A stretch of 64,000 bases of DNA from Chitinophagales bacterium (GTDB lineage: Bacteria; Bacteroidota; Bacteroidia; Chitinophagales; UBA10324), in contig JAIBAY010000010.1 in NCBI GenBank assembly GCA_019694975.1, forward strand, positions 1 through 64,000, read 5' to 3'. Shown here piece after piece: positions 16,576-26,535 of this stretch; position 1 is the stretch's first letter, and every line of letters starts with the position of its first letter. The notes beneath the pieces were generated by a model that was not told where the DNA came from, ran no database searches, and saw only the letters and a list, made by a program, of their open reading frames with translations. A program made the position numbers and the translations under genes.

Positions 16576-17964
16576 ATGAAAGTAGAACAACTTTACACGA
16601 ATTGCCTTTCAGAGGCCGCCTATTTCATAGAGTCAAACGGTGAAGCGGCAGTAATTGACCCTCTTCGGGACTATCAGAGCTATATTGACCTGGCAGCGCA
16701 AAAAGGCGTGGCTATCAAATATATCTTTGAAACGCACTTTCATGCTGATTTTGTTTCAGGCCACATTGATCTTTCTAAGAAAACCGGTGCTCCAATTGTC
16801 TACGGACCCGAGACCACCACGAGTTATCCTGTTATTGTTGCGGCAAACCATCAGCGGTTTAAGATAGGCGCCATTGACATCGAAGTAATACATACGCCGG
16901 GGCATACGCCGGAATCAACCTGCTACTTGCTTCGGGATGAATCAGGAGAACCCTACTGTATCTTTTCCGGCGACACTTTATTTGTGGGTGATGTGGGCAG
17001 ACCCGATCTGTTTGGTGCCGCAATCAGCAAAGAAGAGTTGGCCTCCCGTATGTATGATTCGCTGAATGAAGTTAAAAAGCTTCCTGATCATGTGATAGTG
17101 TATCCGGCACATGGACCGGGATCTTCCTGCGGAAAAAATATCGGCAAAGAAACCTGGAGTACCATTGGTCAGCAAAAGAAGCTGAACTATGCACTGCAGG
17201 ACATTAGCCGCGAAGATTTCATAAAAGCTATTACAACCGGCCTGTCACGTCCGCCGCAGTATTTTCCTTTAAATGCAAAGATTAACAAACAAGGTTATGC
17301 CCCTCTTGATGATATCTTGCATAAAAGCATGCGCCCGCTATCACCCGAAGCATTTATGCATGAAATGGAGAAGGGGACGCTGGTAATTGACACCCGGCAT
17401 GAAAGCGTATTTGAAAAGGGATTTGTTCCGGGCTCAGTATTTATTGGCCTGAACGGCCGTTTTGCAGAATGGGTGGGAACGCTGGTAAACATAGATGAAC
17501 CGGTTCTGCTGGTAACTGAACCTGGAAAAGAAAAGGAAGCGATAATCAGGATGTCGAGAGTAGGTTATGACAACGTGATTGGTTTTCTTGAAGGCGGGTT
17601 TGACAACTGGAAAAATAAGGGAAACGCCTGTGATATGGTAATATCCATTGATGCGGAAGAATTTAATCTGGACTATAAGCACGACAGTATTAACGTGGTG
17701 GATGTGAGAAAAGAAAGCGAATATGAGAATGGTCATGTAGAAGGTGCGGTAAATGTAGTGCTGCAGCAGTTTGATGAGCAACTCAGTAAATTAGCTGACA
17801 AGGAAGATCTGTACATACATTGCCAGGCCGGTTACCGCTCTATGATAGCCGCATCGCTGCTTAAACGAAATGGTATTCACAGCTTAAAAAATATTTTAGG
17901 CGGATGGCAGGCTATTGCCAAAACCGATATCCCCGTCGAATTGCCAAAGTTTTCGGTTTCCTGA
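16576..17964 (+). CDS. Persulfide-dioxygenase-like metallo-beta-lactamase fused to two rhodanese domains
   Basis: The 462-residue cytoplasmic protein begins with an MBL domain. Its metal ligands are in THFHADFVSGH (H54, H56, D58, H63), HTPGHTPES (H110), SGDTLFVGDVGRPDL (D133) and PAHGPGSSCG, the ETHE1-like pattern. Rhodanese domain 1 (about 255-355) lacks the catalytic cysteine. Rhodanese domain 2 (about 365-460) has it in HCQAGYRS (C416). Such fusions oxidise glutathione or low-molecular-weight persulfide to sulfite and exchange sulfane sulfur with thiols. The two ArsR genes upstream suggest controlled sulfide detoxification. Confidence 0.92.
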   Translation: MKVEQLYTNCLSEAAYFIESNGEAAVIDPLRDYQSYIDLAAQKGVAIKYIFETHFHADFVSGHIDLSKKTGAPIVYGPETTTSYPVIVAANHQRFKIGAIDIEVIHTPGHTPESTCYLLRDESGEPYCIFSGDTLFVGDVGRPDLFGAAISKEELASRMYDSLNEVKKLPDHVIVYPAHGPGSSCGKNIGKETWSTIGQQKKLNYALQDISREDFIKAITTGLSRPPQYFPLNAKINKQGYAPLDDILHKSMRPLSPEAFMHEMEKGTLVIDTRHESVFEKGFVPGSVFIGLNGRFAEWVGTLVNIDEPVLLVTEPGKEKEAIIRMSRVGYDNVIGFLEGGFDNWKNKGNACDMVISIDAEEFNLDYKHDSINVVDVRKESEYENGHVEGAVNVVLQQFDEQLSKLADKEDLYIHCQAGYRSMIAASLLKRNGIHSLKNILGGWQAIAKTDIPVELPKFSVS

Positions 17965-18310
17965 GAATTACCACACATTTACTGCAGGCAATTGTTGCAT
18001 AACCAGCCAGGTGGCGTATTAATTTTCATAGTGTGCAGTGAACCTTCAGGCGGCGCATCTGCACTATAATGATGCATCCCATTATATGACTGCGGCATTG
18101 TAATGAAAATAAAAGTTTATCACTTCAGGCAGCAGCGTCCCATTAATTGATACCAAACAGTCACCATCGTACGAGTATGCCTGCCGGTTACTTACCATGG
18201 TGATCTCATTTTTAAGTGTTAAACATGATACGCCGGATAACGTGTTTTGCAATGTATCTCATAGCATCAAAACATAAATCTTGTTAGTTTTACAAGTATA
18301 ATTACGTTTT
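17965..18310 (+). other. Intergenic region before the AsmA-like gene
   Basis: This 346-nt stretch between two + strand genes has no supported ORF, RNA or repeat. The last 40 nt are AT-rich (TATAATTACG near 18296), which could hold the promoter of the GTG-started gene at 18311, but it is not a clean TAnnTTTG match. Confidence 0.3.
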
Positions 18311-20893
18311 GTGACGAAGAAGACAAAAAGATATATCAGGAATGGCGCCATAGGCCTCGTAATATTTTTTATTTTAATTATTACAGGAGGTTACCTGCTT
18401 GCCAAAATGTATAAGAACGAAATCCTGGCGGAAGTCAACCGGTCCATAAGCGATAAAATAAGTGGCACCCTTGAAATCAAAGACATTGATTTCACTGTCT
18501 TGCATAACTTTCCAAGTTTCTCGCTTACCCTTCAGGATGCTGTATTGCGAGATTCACTGTATCCGGTACACCATGTTGAACTATTTCATGCAAAAAAAAT
18601 TACCCTTCAGCTTATACTGAGAAGACTCCTGTTAGGTGAATTGAAACTGAAGAGTATCACCATCTCCGATGCTTCCGTTTCGCTTGTAAAAATGAAAAAC
18701 GGATACAGTAATACCAGTATCATCCGGAAAAATTCAGCGGCCCCTAAAGACACTGCATCCCAATCTTCTTTCACGGCATCCATTGATAAGGTATTATGGA
18801 AGAATGTGCAATTCAGCATGGTGGATTCCGCGAAAAACAAATGGTTCAAAATTCAGTTTAAAGACTTGGAACAGAAACTTGATATGTCACCCGCGCATAT
18901 CAACGATAAGATGACAGGGACAATCTATTTTGGGGGACTTGCCTTCAATGCCGACAAAGGCAGTTACCTCACCAATAAGACCGTGAAAGTTGAGCTGAAT
19001 GCTGATTTTAATATTGCAGAAAAGAAGCTGACACTGACTTCTTCCACGCTTGAAGTTGACAAGAAAAAACTGCTCCTGCGTGGCAATTTCACCTTCAGCG
19101 ATACCTCGCACATGCATCTTGAAATAGATGCTCCTGACATATCTGTTGAACAGGCAAATTCGATTGTGACGCAGCACATTGCCGCAAAACTGATTGTATT
19201 TAAGTTTGAAAAACCGCTCATCGCCGCTATCAGGATTGACGGACCTTTGTATCCCGGAAGTAAGCCTGCCGTAGATGTATTTTTCAAGACAACCGACAAC
19301 GTGCTGAGCATGAAAACCAAAACATTTACAGAAGTGAATGCATTGGGCTGGTTTATGAATCATGCCGATTCCACACAAATAAACGATGATCACAATTCAA
19401 AGGTGATATTAGCCCGGTTTAATGCCAACCTCGGTGGTATTCCCATTAAGTCGAAGGTGGCCATCACCGATCTTATCAAGCCTTCGATGCTGATGAATGC
19501 TAATGTGAATATGGACCTTGCAGAGGTCTATGGAATTGTGGATACCTCGAAATTCCTCTTCAATTCCGGAAAACTGGACATTGCTTTTAAATATGACGGC
19601 AAGCTGATGGAATATGTTGATACCATTACCAACCGTTTCCTTGCAGAAATTACAGGGAGCGTTCACCTCAGCAATGCATCGTTTGAGTATGTGCCGCGCC
19701 GTTTTGTTTTTTCCGATGTAAATGCTGTTATGTTGTTTGGAGATTCCATGCTTAAGATTAATGAGCTGCGCATGAAGGTGAATGAAAATGCAATAAGTGT
19801 AACGGGCCAGGTTATTCATTTTATCCCGTTTCTGTTTGTGCCGGGGCAATCACTTTTTGCAGACCTGATGGTAAAAGCCGGTGTCATCAACTTCAACAAC
19901 TTTGCATCGGACAGTAAGGCCGCGAAGACAGCCCCGAAAAAAAGCGCCGGCAAGAAGAAGAAATCTTCGCAAAAACAAATCAATAATTCTATTGATAACA
20001 TCTTTAAGACAATGCAGGCAGACATTCTGCTGGAGGCAGACAAGGTTATTTCAGGTAAGTTTTCCGCCAGCGATATTGGCGGACATATCGTTATGAATGA
20101 AGATTTCCTGCGGTTCAACAACCTGCAAATGAATACCTCGGGCGGAACGTTTTTATTAAACGGCGGCATAACAAACCTGCAGAAAGCGCCCTATAAGATG
20201 GCTATAACCGCTTCTATAGGTAACGCGGATATCAGTTCACTCTTCTACTCTTTCAACAATTTTAATCAGAAGGCCATCACAAATGACAATCTGAAAGGCC
20301 GGCTTACTGCCAATATTAATTTCAGCAGCCTCCTTAAAAAGGATTACGCCGTTGACCCGCAATCGATGCGCGGCACGATCAAAATGTCAATCAGAAACGG
20401 AGCGCTGGTGAACCTGGAAGGCCTCGACAAGATTTCGGAGTACGTTTTCAAGAACAGGGATTTCAGCAATATTGAATTTGCGCAGTTAAAGGATACCATA
20501 ACCATCAATGGGCAGAAGATGACGCTTTCACGCATGCAAATTCAATCCAATGTAGCTACGTTATATGTGGAGGGCACATATGGATTTAACGGTGGTACGG
20601 ACATCAGTATTCAGATACCGCTGAGCAATCTGAAGAAGCGCGGGAAAGATTACAAACCCACTAACGTAAGTGCCGATACTAAACTTGGTGCCAGCGTTTT
20701 CCTGCGCATGCGTGATGGGGCAGATGGTAAGATTCAGGTGGCTTATGATCCGCTAAAGGATTATTATAAAGACAAAGACCTTGCATCCGGCTCATCTCAA
20801 AATACCATCGCCGGTGAGAACAAGAACAGTAATTCGGCGTTGCCCGCAGACAGTACGGAAGAAAAGAAAAATAAGAAGAAGCAGAAAAAGTAA
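18311..20893 (+). CDS. AsmA-family inner-membrane/periplasmic protein
   Basis: The 860-residue protein has one N-terminal membrane helix (residues 10-32) followed by a long periplasmic beta-rich region. The AsmA N-terminal pattern LEIKDIDFTVLHNFPSFSL and a C-terminal AsmA-2-like domain (near 680-790) can be seen. A very basic insert, APKKSAGKKKKSSQK, lies near residue 545, and the tail is Lys-rich. AsmA proteins are bridge-like lipid-transfer proteins linking inner and outer membranes. The start is a GTG at 18311; no in-frame ATG fits better. It is convergent with the CotH gene. Confidence 0.85.
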   Translation: MTKKTKRYIRNGAIGLVIFFILIITGGYLLAKMYKNEILAEVNRSISDKISGTLEIKDIDFTVLHNFPSFSLTLQDAVLRDSLYPVHHVELFHAKKITLQLILRRLLLGELKLKSITISDASVSLVKMKNGYSNTSIIRKNSAAPKDTASQSSFTASIDKVLWKNVQFSMVDSAKNKWFKIQFKDLEQKLDMSPAHINDKMTGTIYFGGLAFNADKGSYLTNKTVKVELNADFNIAEKKLTLTSSTLEVDKKKLLLRGNFTFSDTSHMHLEIDAPDISVEQANSIVTQHIAAKLIVFKFEKPLIAAIRIDGPLYPGSKPAVDVFFKTTDNVLSMKTKTFTEVNALGWFMNHADSTQINDDHNSKVILARFNANLGGIPIKSKVAITDLIKPSMLMNANVNMDLAEVYGIVDTSKFLFNSGKLDIAFKYDGKLMEYVDTITNRFLAEITGSVHLSNASFEYVPRRFVFSDVNAVMLFGDSMLKINELRMKVNENAISVTGQVIHFIPFLFVPGQSLFADLMVKAGVINFNNFASDSKAAKTAPKKSAGKKKKSSQKQINNSIDNIFKTMQADILLEADKVISGKFSASDIGGHIVMNEDFLRFNNLQMNTSGGTFLLNGGITNLQKAPYKMAITASIGNADISSLFYSFNNFNQKAITNDNLKGRLTANINFSSLLKKDYAVDPQSMRGTIKMSIRNGALVNLEGLDKISEYVFKNRDFSNIEFAQLKDTITINGQKMTLSRMQIQSNVATLYVEGTYGFNGGTDISIQIPLSNLKKRGKDYKPTNVSADTKLGASVFLRMRDGADGKIQVAYDPLKDYYKDKDLASGSSQNTIAGENKNSNSALPADSTEEKKNKKKQKK

Positions 20894-20995
20894 TTTTTGA
20901 AGGATGCTTCCACCTTCAGATTAGTTCCGCACGGAAGATATTATCTCCTGATGCCGTTAGGCAATTAATGTCCGGTTACATTGAAAATTGAGTGG

Positions 20996-23314
20996 TTATT
21001 GCACCACTAATTTTTTGACGAGCCCGGTTCCGTCAATAGTTGCTTTAATAAAATATATGCCCGGAGGTAGCATTCCTGTTTCCAACGGGAAGAAATATCG
21101 GCCGGCGACAAGTCCTTCCGGCTGTATTTCCTTCAGCAGCACTCCTCTTATGGAAAATAACTGCAGCCGGATTTTGGATGAAGCATCAGACAAGCTAAGT
21201 TGAATGACTGCCGCCGTGGAGGACGGGCTGGAAAGAATTTGCAGAAAATTGCCGTTACTGAATGGCGTGGCAATGCCAACAGCATAATTATTAAATCCCG
21301 GTGTTGGTGCGGCAAGGTTGCCAAAAGGGCCGGTGCCATTGGGCAATCTTCCAACAGCAACATCTGTTGCCTGCACTCCAAAACTGAAGGTATCGATTGC
21401 AGCAAAATGTTCTTCCGCAGAGGCAAATAGCCCTATTTGTTCTCCATCTGCATTGAGGCTGAAATTTGAATGATCAAAGCCTTGTTCAGGATCATTGTCG
21501 GTCCAGAAGAGAAGGTATGCATCGGCGTTGAGGGTGATGGCCGGCATGCGCCACTTTGACGGATCCTGGAAATCATCGGTCAGGTATTTATTGCCAAGAT
21601 AAACCGGTACAGTACCGGCATTATACAGTTCAACATAATCATCAAACTCCCCTGCGTTGTCACCGATCACCGTATTATTTGCTGCAAGAAACTCATTGAT
21701 ATAAATAGCTGGTGGTTCAAATCCAATCTTAATGCGCGATTCGCCGCACAATGGATGCCGCGAGGTGATACTACTATTGTCGGTTGCCTCCAGGTGATAA
21801 TAGAGATAACCATTAACGGCGACCGATGGAAGTTGAACGCCGTAAAGCGCATCGCCCGATAATCCATCATTATGCAGCCCATCATCAAAGAGTGAAGCTG
21901 ATGTAAAGGAAAGTGAATCGGTGCCGTAAAAAATCTTCACGCTGCTGACGCTTACATTATCAAATGCCGTAACCATAACATTAATTTCTTCCCCTGCTTC
22001 GGGCAACACCGGATCAAAACGTTCATCACGCAGCACCGGCACAATATTGTTTAATGCCAGCTCCGATTGTGCCGCAGTTTTCCGCGCCGCAATAAAATTC
22101 TTGACCCCGTAAGGAGTGTGGCCATCGATGCCATTGCTGCCAAATGAATTCAGAAAATCATTATCCGTGTAACCCCAATCGTAACCTTTGTATTCATCTT
22201 CCAGGGCAGCATCGGTAATCAGGTTTTTCATGCTGTCAATATGCGGCCCTATGCTGACAGGATTGAGTACGGTATTCACCAGCAGGTTGAGGTAATAGCT
22301 GTAGCGGTCTTTATATTCCGGCACATCGAGCAGGCGCGATACCAATGGCCTTTCAATCGCATTTTCCCAGCTGTAAACAGATCGCGTGGTCCAGTCAATG
22401 CCAATCCAGTCAACGCCAAAAGTATTATCGCAGTCGTATGCAATAAATTCAAGCTTATCAGTAAAAGGATTATGATAGAGATAATAATTGTTTTTGTTAA
22501 ATGCATAGTCATCCCAGTTACCGGATGCCACATCCATGGCATAGGCACGTAAAAATGCATCCACATCAAAAACTTTTTCCAGCGCACAGGGAAGATCACT
22601 TAATGATGACTGATTAAGCACCGTGATAAACTGGACAAGGTCGCTGTAATCATCGGCCGGCTGATTGTTTTGCAGGTCATATGCCCTGCCGCCGGTTGCA
22701 GCGGCTGACTGTATAGATTTATAGGCCTGCTGATCCGGACCTTCGTAGGTAAGATCACTGGGATAGGTGCATTTATACCGGTTGCCGCTGTCATCACCAA
22801 ATCGTTCTTTGCACCAGTTTTCATCCATCTCCTCCAAATTTGTATAAAGTCCATAATAGAGATCATTGATGTAAACGCGCACGAAAGAACTTCTCCTTGC
22901 AGGCATTCCGAATTTATTCCATGCATCGTAAAATAACTTTTCACGCACCATACTTGGGTCATTATGTGAACCATTCAGATTTAACTTTTCAAATCCTTCG
23001 TATTTTCTTCCCGGATCATAGGTGTTGAAAGAAACCTTAAACGATTTTTTAGCCGAATAGCGGGAGGTATTGCCCCGCAGCCTGAAACCGGTGTTGGACA
23101 GTGTATCGCGTTGCGTGCCATCATCATAGATGAATATGACCTTGTATTCATGATTGCTTTCCACGTAGGTATATAATGCAGCGAGCGAATCTTCATCTAT
23201 GATAATGTATATGCTGTTCACTTTCGATACATCAAACAATGGATTAAATGGCAATGATTGCGCGTGAACAGTAGCAATAGAGAACAGTAACAATAATGTG
23301 AATGAATATTTCAA
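20996..23314 (-). CDS. Secreted CotH-kinase/lamin-tail protein with T9SS sorting domain
   Basis: The 772-residue protein has a signal peptide (MKYSFTLLLLFSIATVHAQ) and a CotH kinase-like domain (about 35-350). That domain shows FRLRGNTSRYSAKKSFKVSF, KLNLNGSHNDPSMVREKL and the catalytic-type FIAYDCDNTFG. A ~100-residue beta domain, a lamin-tail domain (about 540-670, INEFLAANN and DDYVELYNAG) and a C-terminal Por/T9SS sorting domain (IRLQLFSIRGVLLKEI to LVVQ) follow. CotH enzymes phosphorylate proteins; in Bacteroidota they are secreted and surface-bound. The start codon is a TTG at 23314, fixed by the signal peptide, with no in-frame ATG nearby. Confidence 0.9.
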   Translation of the reverse strand: MKYSFTLLLLFSIATVHAQSLPFNPLFDVSKVNSIYIIIDEDSLAALYTYVESNHEYKVIFIYDDGTQRDTLSNTGFRLRGNTSRYSAKKSFKVSFNTYDPGRKYEGFEKLNLNGSHNDPSMVREKLFYDAWNKFGMPARRSSFVRVYINDLYYGLYTNLEEMDENWCKERFGDDSGNRYKCTYPSDLTYEGPDQQAYKSIQSAAATGGRAYDLQNNQPADDYSDLVQFITVLNQSSLSDLPCALEKVFDVDAFLRAYAMDVASGNWDDYAFNKNNYYLYHNPFTDKLEFIAYDCDNTFGVDWIGIDWTTRSVYSWENAIERPLVSRLLDVPEYKDRYSYYLNLLVNTVLNPVSIGPHIDSMKNLITDAALEDEYKGYDWGYTDNDFLNSFGSNGIDGHTPYGVKNFIAARKTAAQSELALNNIVPVLRDERFDPVLPEAGEEINVMVTAFDNVSVSSVKIFYGTDSLSFTSASLFDDGLHNDGLSGDALYGVQLPSVAVNGYLYYHLEATDNSSITSRHPLCGESRIKIGFEPPAIYINEFLAANNTVIGDNAGEFDDYVELYNAGTVPVYLGNKYLTDDFQDPSKWRMPAITLNADAYLLFWTDNDPEQGFDHSNFSLNADGEQIGLFASAEEHFAAIDTFSFGVQATDVAVGRLPNGTGPFGNLAAPTPGFNNYAVGIATPFSNGNFLQILSSPSSTAAVIQLSLSDASSKIRLQLFSIRGVLLKEIQPEGLVAGRYFFPLETGMLPPGIYFIKATIDGTGLVKKLVVQ

Positions 23315-23621
23315 AGGAAGAGATCTTGGCAGGTAAAGTTAGCGGATAATAACGAATGCCATATGGGTCCGCAATATTACTGATCGATCATTCCCCGCTG
23401 ACGAGTTAACTGCATTCAAGGCCGATTGGAGCTATCAGACAGCGTGCACTCCGCTTTAATCCTGATCACGCATTAGCGGTGTTCAAAAGATTGAGGTGGA
23501 CCACTTAGTGTTTTTATGCCCGGCAGATACAATATGCTGATAAATCGGATGATGATTGGATAAACGGGATTTGCAACAGGGTAATACATCACCTGATTTG
23601 ACAGAGCAAATTAAGAATATT
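23315..23621 (-). other. Intergenic region between the CotH and OmpA-like genes
   Basis: In this 307-nt stretch between two minus-strand genes I see no convincing ORF, hairpin with T tract, or perfect -7 box. TTCCTTTG on the minus strand just before 23314 is a 7/8 match to the -7 consensus but overlaps the start codon. Confidence 0.3.
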
Positions 23622-24905
23622 TCAAAGCTTTATGAATTCCACCCGCCTGTTAAGTGCTTTATTAGTGCTGTTGTCATTGGGCGCAACCGGTTGCGCTGCC
23701 CCCTTGCCATCGATTTCCATACGTGATGCATCAATTCCGAAATTGCCGGTGAGTTCATTCTTCACGGCGGCAGCCCTTCGTTTTGAAAGATCGAGGTTGG
23801 CGGCAGCATTACCATCAGCATCCGTATGTCCTACAATTTTTATCCGCACTGACGGGTTTTCGCTGAGAACGTCAGCTATACTCTTTAGCGTGCCATATGA
23901 TTCAGGTTTCACCACATCTTTGTTTACATCGAAGTAGATTCCATAGGTGACCAGCTTACCTTCTGTAAGTAGTTTACTGCGCATGTCGGGATTGCCAATG
24001 GCAATTCGCACATTGCTGATGAGTGCTGCTCCGTCTTCAAACCGAATCCTGTCCATCTTAACCGTGCTCACTGGAAATGCTTTCGGCAGGTCGAATAATT
24101 TGGTTTCATTCTGATACAGTCTTATCCTGGATTTCTGCACCCATATAGAGATGTGATATTTTTGATTAATTTTTTCGAAGAGGTTCTTGTCTTCTTTAAC
24201 TCCGCTCAATGCCAGTCCCTGGCCTTCATTGCCATTGATATACGTGCTGTAACCCGGCCTTCCGAAATATTCGCATTTAAACTGAAAGCCTGCCTTGCCC
24301 GGCACGGATCCGGGGTCGAATGACTTTTCGTTGATGCTTTGCATCAGGCGGAAGTGATAGCCGGCCATTCCCGCATCTTCTCCTTTGATAGGTATAATAT
24401 CAAATTCAATGGTATAATTTTCCGGAAGGTTGAGCAATGCCTCCGTCCACACTGAATTCCGGGAAATTACCTGCATCCAGTGTCCGTCATACAGATTATT
24501 GGTGACGATTTCGGCAGAACCGTTAGTGTTCCAGGCAACAGGTAAGTCACCAACATTATCCTGGCTGAAATCATCGTAAAAGATCACCCTTTCGCCGGCC
24601 ACAAAATCAAACTTTGAATATGTTTGCAAGACAGACTCTTGCTTTTGTGTGACAGCGACAGCGGTATCCGTTTGCGCAGCAGTTTCTTGTTTTATTCCGG
24701 TGTTTTGCGTTTTTTCAACCGGACCGGAGTTAGTTTTATCCAGCAAGAGGCTGTCAATTGCCGCGTCAGTTTTTTTATCAATCGCCTGGTTGGTTTTCTT
24801 TATCATTTTTCCTTCCAGCATTTTTTGCGGATTAACAATCTGCGCTGTGCTGCTTGAAGCGGCGAACAGGAACAGGAATAAGAAGCAGTGAATACACGGT
24901 TTCAT
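23622..24905 (-). CDS. OmpA-family outer-membrane/peptidoglycan-binding protein with concanavalin-like domain
   Basis: The 427-residue exported protein has a signal peptide after MKPCIHCFLFLFLF and a low-complexity Lys/Thr region. A lectin-like beta-sandwich follows (about 100-300, beginning IFYDDFSQDNVGDLPVAWN). The C-terminal OmpA domain (about 310-427) contains DVNKDVVKPESYGTLKSIA and the peptidoglycan-binding VGHTDADGNAAANLDLSKRR. It probably tethers the outer membrane to the cell wall. The ATG at 24905 is chosen over 24923 because the -7 box 24921-24928 overlaps the latter. Confidence 0.87.
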   Translation of the reverse strand: MKPCIHCFLFLFLFAASSSTAQIVNPQKMLEGKMIKKTNQAIDKKTDAAIDSLLLDKTNSGPVEKTQNTGIKQETAAQTDTAVAVTQKQESVLQTYSKFDFVAGERVIFYDDFSQDNVGDLPVAWNTNGSAEIVTNNLYDGHWMQVISRNSVWTEALLNLPENYTIEFDIIPIKGEDAGMAGYHFRLMQSINEKSFDPGSVPGKAGFQFKCEYFGRPGYSTYINGNEGQGLALSGVKEDKNLFEKINQKYHISIWVQKSRIRLYQNETKLFDLPKAFPVSTVKMDRIRFEDGAALISNVRIAIGNPDMRSKLLTEGKLVTYGIYFDVNKDVVKPESYGTLKSIADVLSENPSVRIKIVGHTDADGNAAANLDLSKRRAAAVKNELTGNFGIDASRMEIDGKGAAQPVAPNDNSTNKALNRRVEFIKL

Positions 24906-24920
24906 ATCACATTTTTTCTT

Positions 24921-24928
24921 CAAAATTA
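24921..24928 (-). promoter_or_regulatory. -7 box of the OmpA-like gene
   Basis: The minus strand reads TAATTTTG, a perfect TAnnTTTG, 15 nt before the ATG at 24905. This short spacing matches that seen for the lpxD-like and yjjG genes. No -33 box was recognised. Confidence 0.45.
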
Positions 24929-25029
24929 CATGTGCAGTAAATGGATTTTACTGATATAGATCAGTTGTGGTATGAAATGCAACAGAACGGAAGTAAGGGT
25001 TAACCGGCTTCGCAAAACCTGAAGTTACT

Positions 25030-26535
25030 TCAGCGCATAGCCGGACTGATTTTTGCTTTTTCCCTTGCATAATTTATAAAATCAAAACAATGCAATAGTT
25101 GTTTTGCACAATGATTTTCGCCAATTGAAAGCGATTGCAAATCCTTGCTGAGATTAATCATCATAGTACGCCTCTCCTTTCTCAGGTTGGCTTTACCGTG
25201 AATTCCGGTTAAATGCTTGAGCAATATTCTTTCCAGCAGATATTCCTTCCCGTTTTTCTTGCGTATAAAGCCGGTCAATTGCCTGCATTGATATTCAAGT
25301 TCATCAAACTTTCCAGATTCAAACAATATGAAAAGGAATACAAGACGTGTACAGTCGTATAACTCTCTCCTGGAGGCCGTGGCGCTGCTGTTTAATATCA
25401 TCCTGCAATAATCCCATGCATTTATTAAGTCCTTTTGTTGGAAATAAGACAACATGAGTAAGTATTTCAGGCCCCTGCCTTCACCGCCCTCCTCCAGTAT
25501 TGCTTCATGCTTTGCGTGAAACTGCATCACTTCATCTGTTACAGCAACTATGTAATGTTTTTTCGCATCCAGGTAATGGCAGGCAAGCCACAAAGAATAG
25601 TATTTGCCACCAACTACTGCATGCCCATGATAATTATTCAGCCATAATTTTCTCATTTCCGGCAGCCACTTTTTGCATTCATCAAGCCGTTTGCTGTCGA
25701 GACATGCAGCGAGGTAAGCTACAAAGCCAATCAGGTATTCCTGCGGACGTCGTTTTGAGAAGTTAACCGTTCCATCTTGCATCAGTTTCCAGCAATTTTC
25801 CGCTGCTGAAAAGGCCTGCTCATATTCACCCTTCAGTTTGTAGAGATAGTAGCGGGAAAGGTGCATAAAACACCTGGATGAGACGGGGAGATCACTTAGG
25901 TCTTTTTCATAAACGGGCGACTGCAGGAGATCGTTTACGCGCTGAACTTCTTCGGCTGACCTTAACAGGAAACTGATACGGGTAATTTTTGCCACTTCCA
26001 CATATTGACGGTATATCTCCGTGATATGAAGAATTTTTTGTGCATTCCTTACCATACTGTCCCCAATACCGGAGAAGTTGATGTTATGATTCTTGTAAAG
26101 GCCCGTATTGGCGAAAAATGCTTTATACTGCAATATGACGCCCTCAATGTATAACTGGTTTTGCTCCCTGGCCCAATCTTCCACCTCCGACAGCACAGAC
26201 AATGCTTCAGGAAAGAGTTTACGGTAATGAAGCATGCCGGCCCAACGCAGCTTTCCCAGCATTACAATGGCCTGGTTCTCGGTTTCCCGGTTGGCAAGAC
26301 TGGTTAATATCGTTTCATATAATTCATTCTTTCTGACAGACAGATTGGGAATCTTCTGGCCAAGCTTTTTTTCATCATAATTTTCCAGCGGCATATGTTC
26401 CATTGCCTTAAATAACTGCATGAGGATATTCTTCCCTCCTTTTCTATAGTGAATGGCGGTTCTAAGGACATACCTTTTTTCTTCCTTACTTAATGCCTGT
26501 ATAAGAAAAAATAAAGATTTGGAACTCGTTTTCAT
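25030..26535 (-). CDS. Uncharacterised Bacteroidota helical-repeat protein (~500 aa)
   Basis: The 501-residue, wholly alpha-helical, probably cytoplasmic protein begins SLFFLIQALSKEEKRYVLRT. It continues with YDEKKLGQKIPNLSVRKNEL, a start I recognise as typical of a widespread, unnamed Bacteroidota family with TPR-like solenoid architecture. No enzyme motif, signal peptide or membrane helix is visible. It is divergent from the DUF4175 gene across a 388-nt gap. The function is unknown; TPR-type scaffolding is the most one can infer. Confidence 0.7.
   Translation of the reverse strand: MKTSSKSLFFLIQALSKEEKRYVLRTAIHYRKGGKNILMQLFKAMEHMPLENYDEKKLGQKIPNLSVRKNELYETILTSLANRETENQAIVMLGKLRWAGMLHYRKLFPEALSVLSEVEDWAREQNQLYIEGVILQYKAFFANTGLYKNHNINFSGIGDSMVRNAQKILHITEIYRQYVEVAKITRISFLLRSAEEVQRVNDLLQSPVYEKDLSDLPVSSRCFMHLSRYYLYKLKGEYEQAFSAAENCWKLMQDGTVNFSKRRPQEYLIGFVAYLAACLDSKRLDECKKWLPEMRKLWLNNYHGHAVVGGKYYSLWLACHYLDAKKHYIVAVTDEVMQFHAKHEAILEEGGEGRGLKYLLMLSYFQQKDLINAWDYCRMILNSSATASRRELYDCTRLVFLFILFESGKFDELEYQCRQLTGFIRKKNGKEYLLERILLKHLTGIHGKANLRKERRTMMINLSKDLQSLSIGENHCAKQLLHCFDFINYAREKAKISPAMR

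Noticed and set aside
20898-20918. 6-bp inverted repeat TGAAGG/CCTTCA between the convergent AsmA and CotH genes, considered as a shared terminator
   Set aside because: The stem is short and neither side has a T tract on the proper strand.
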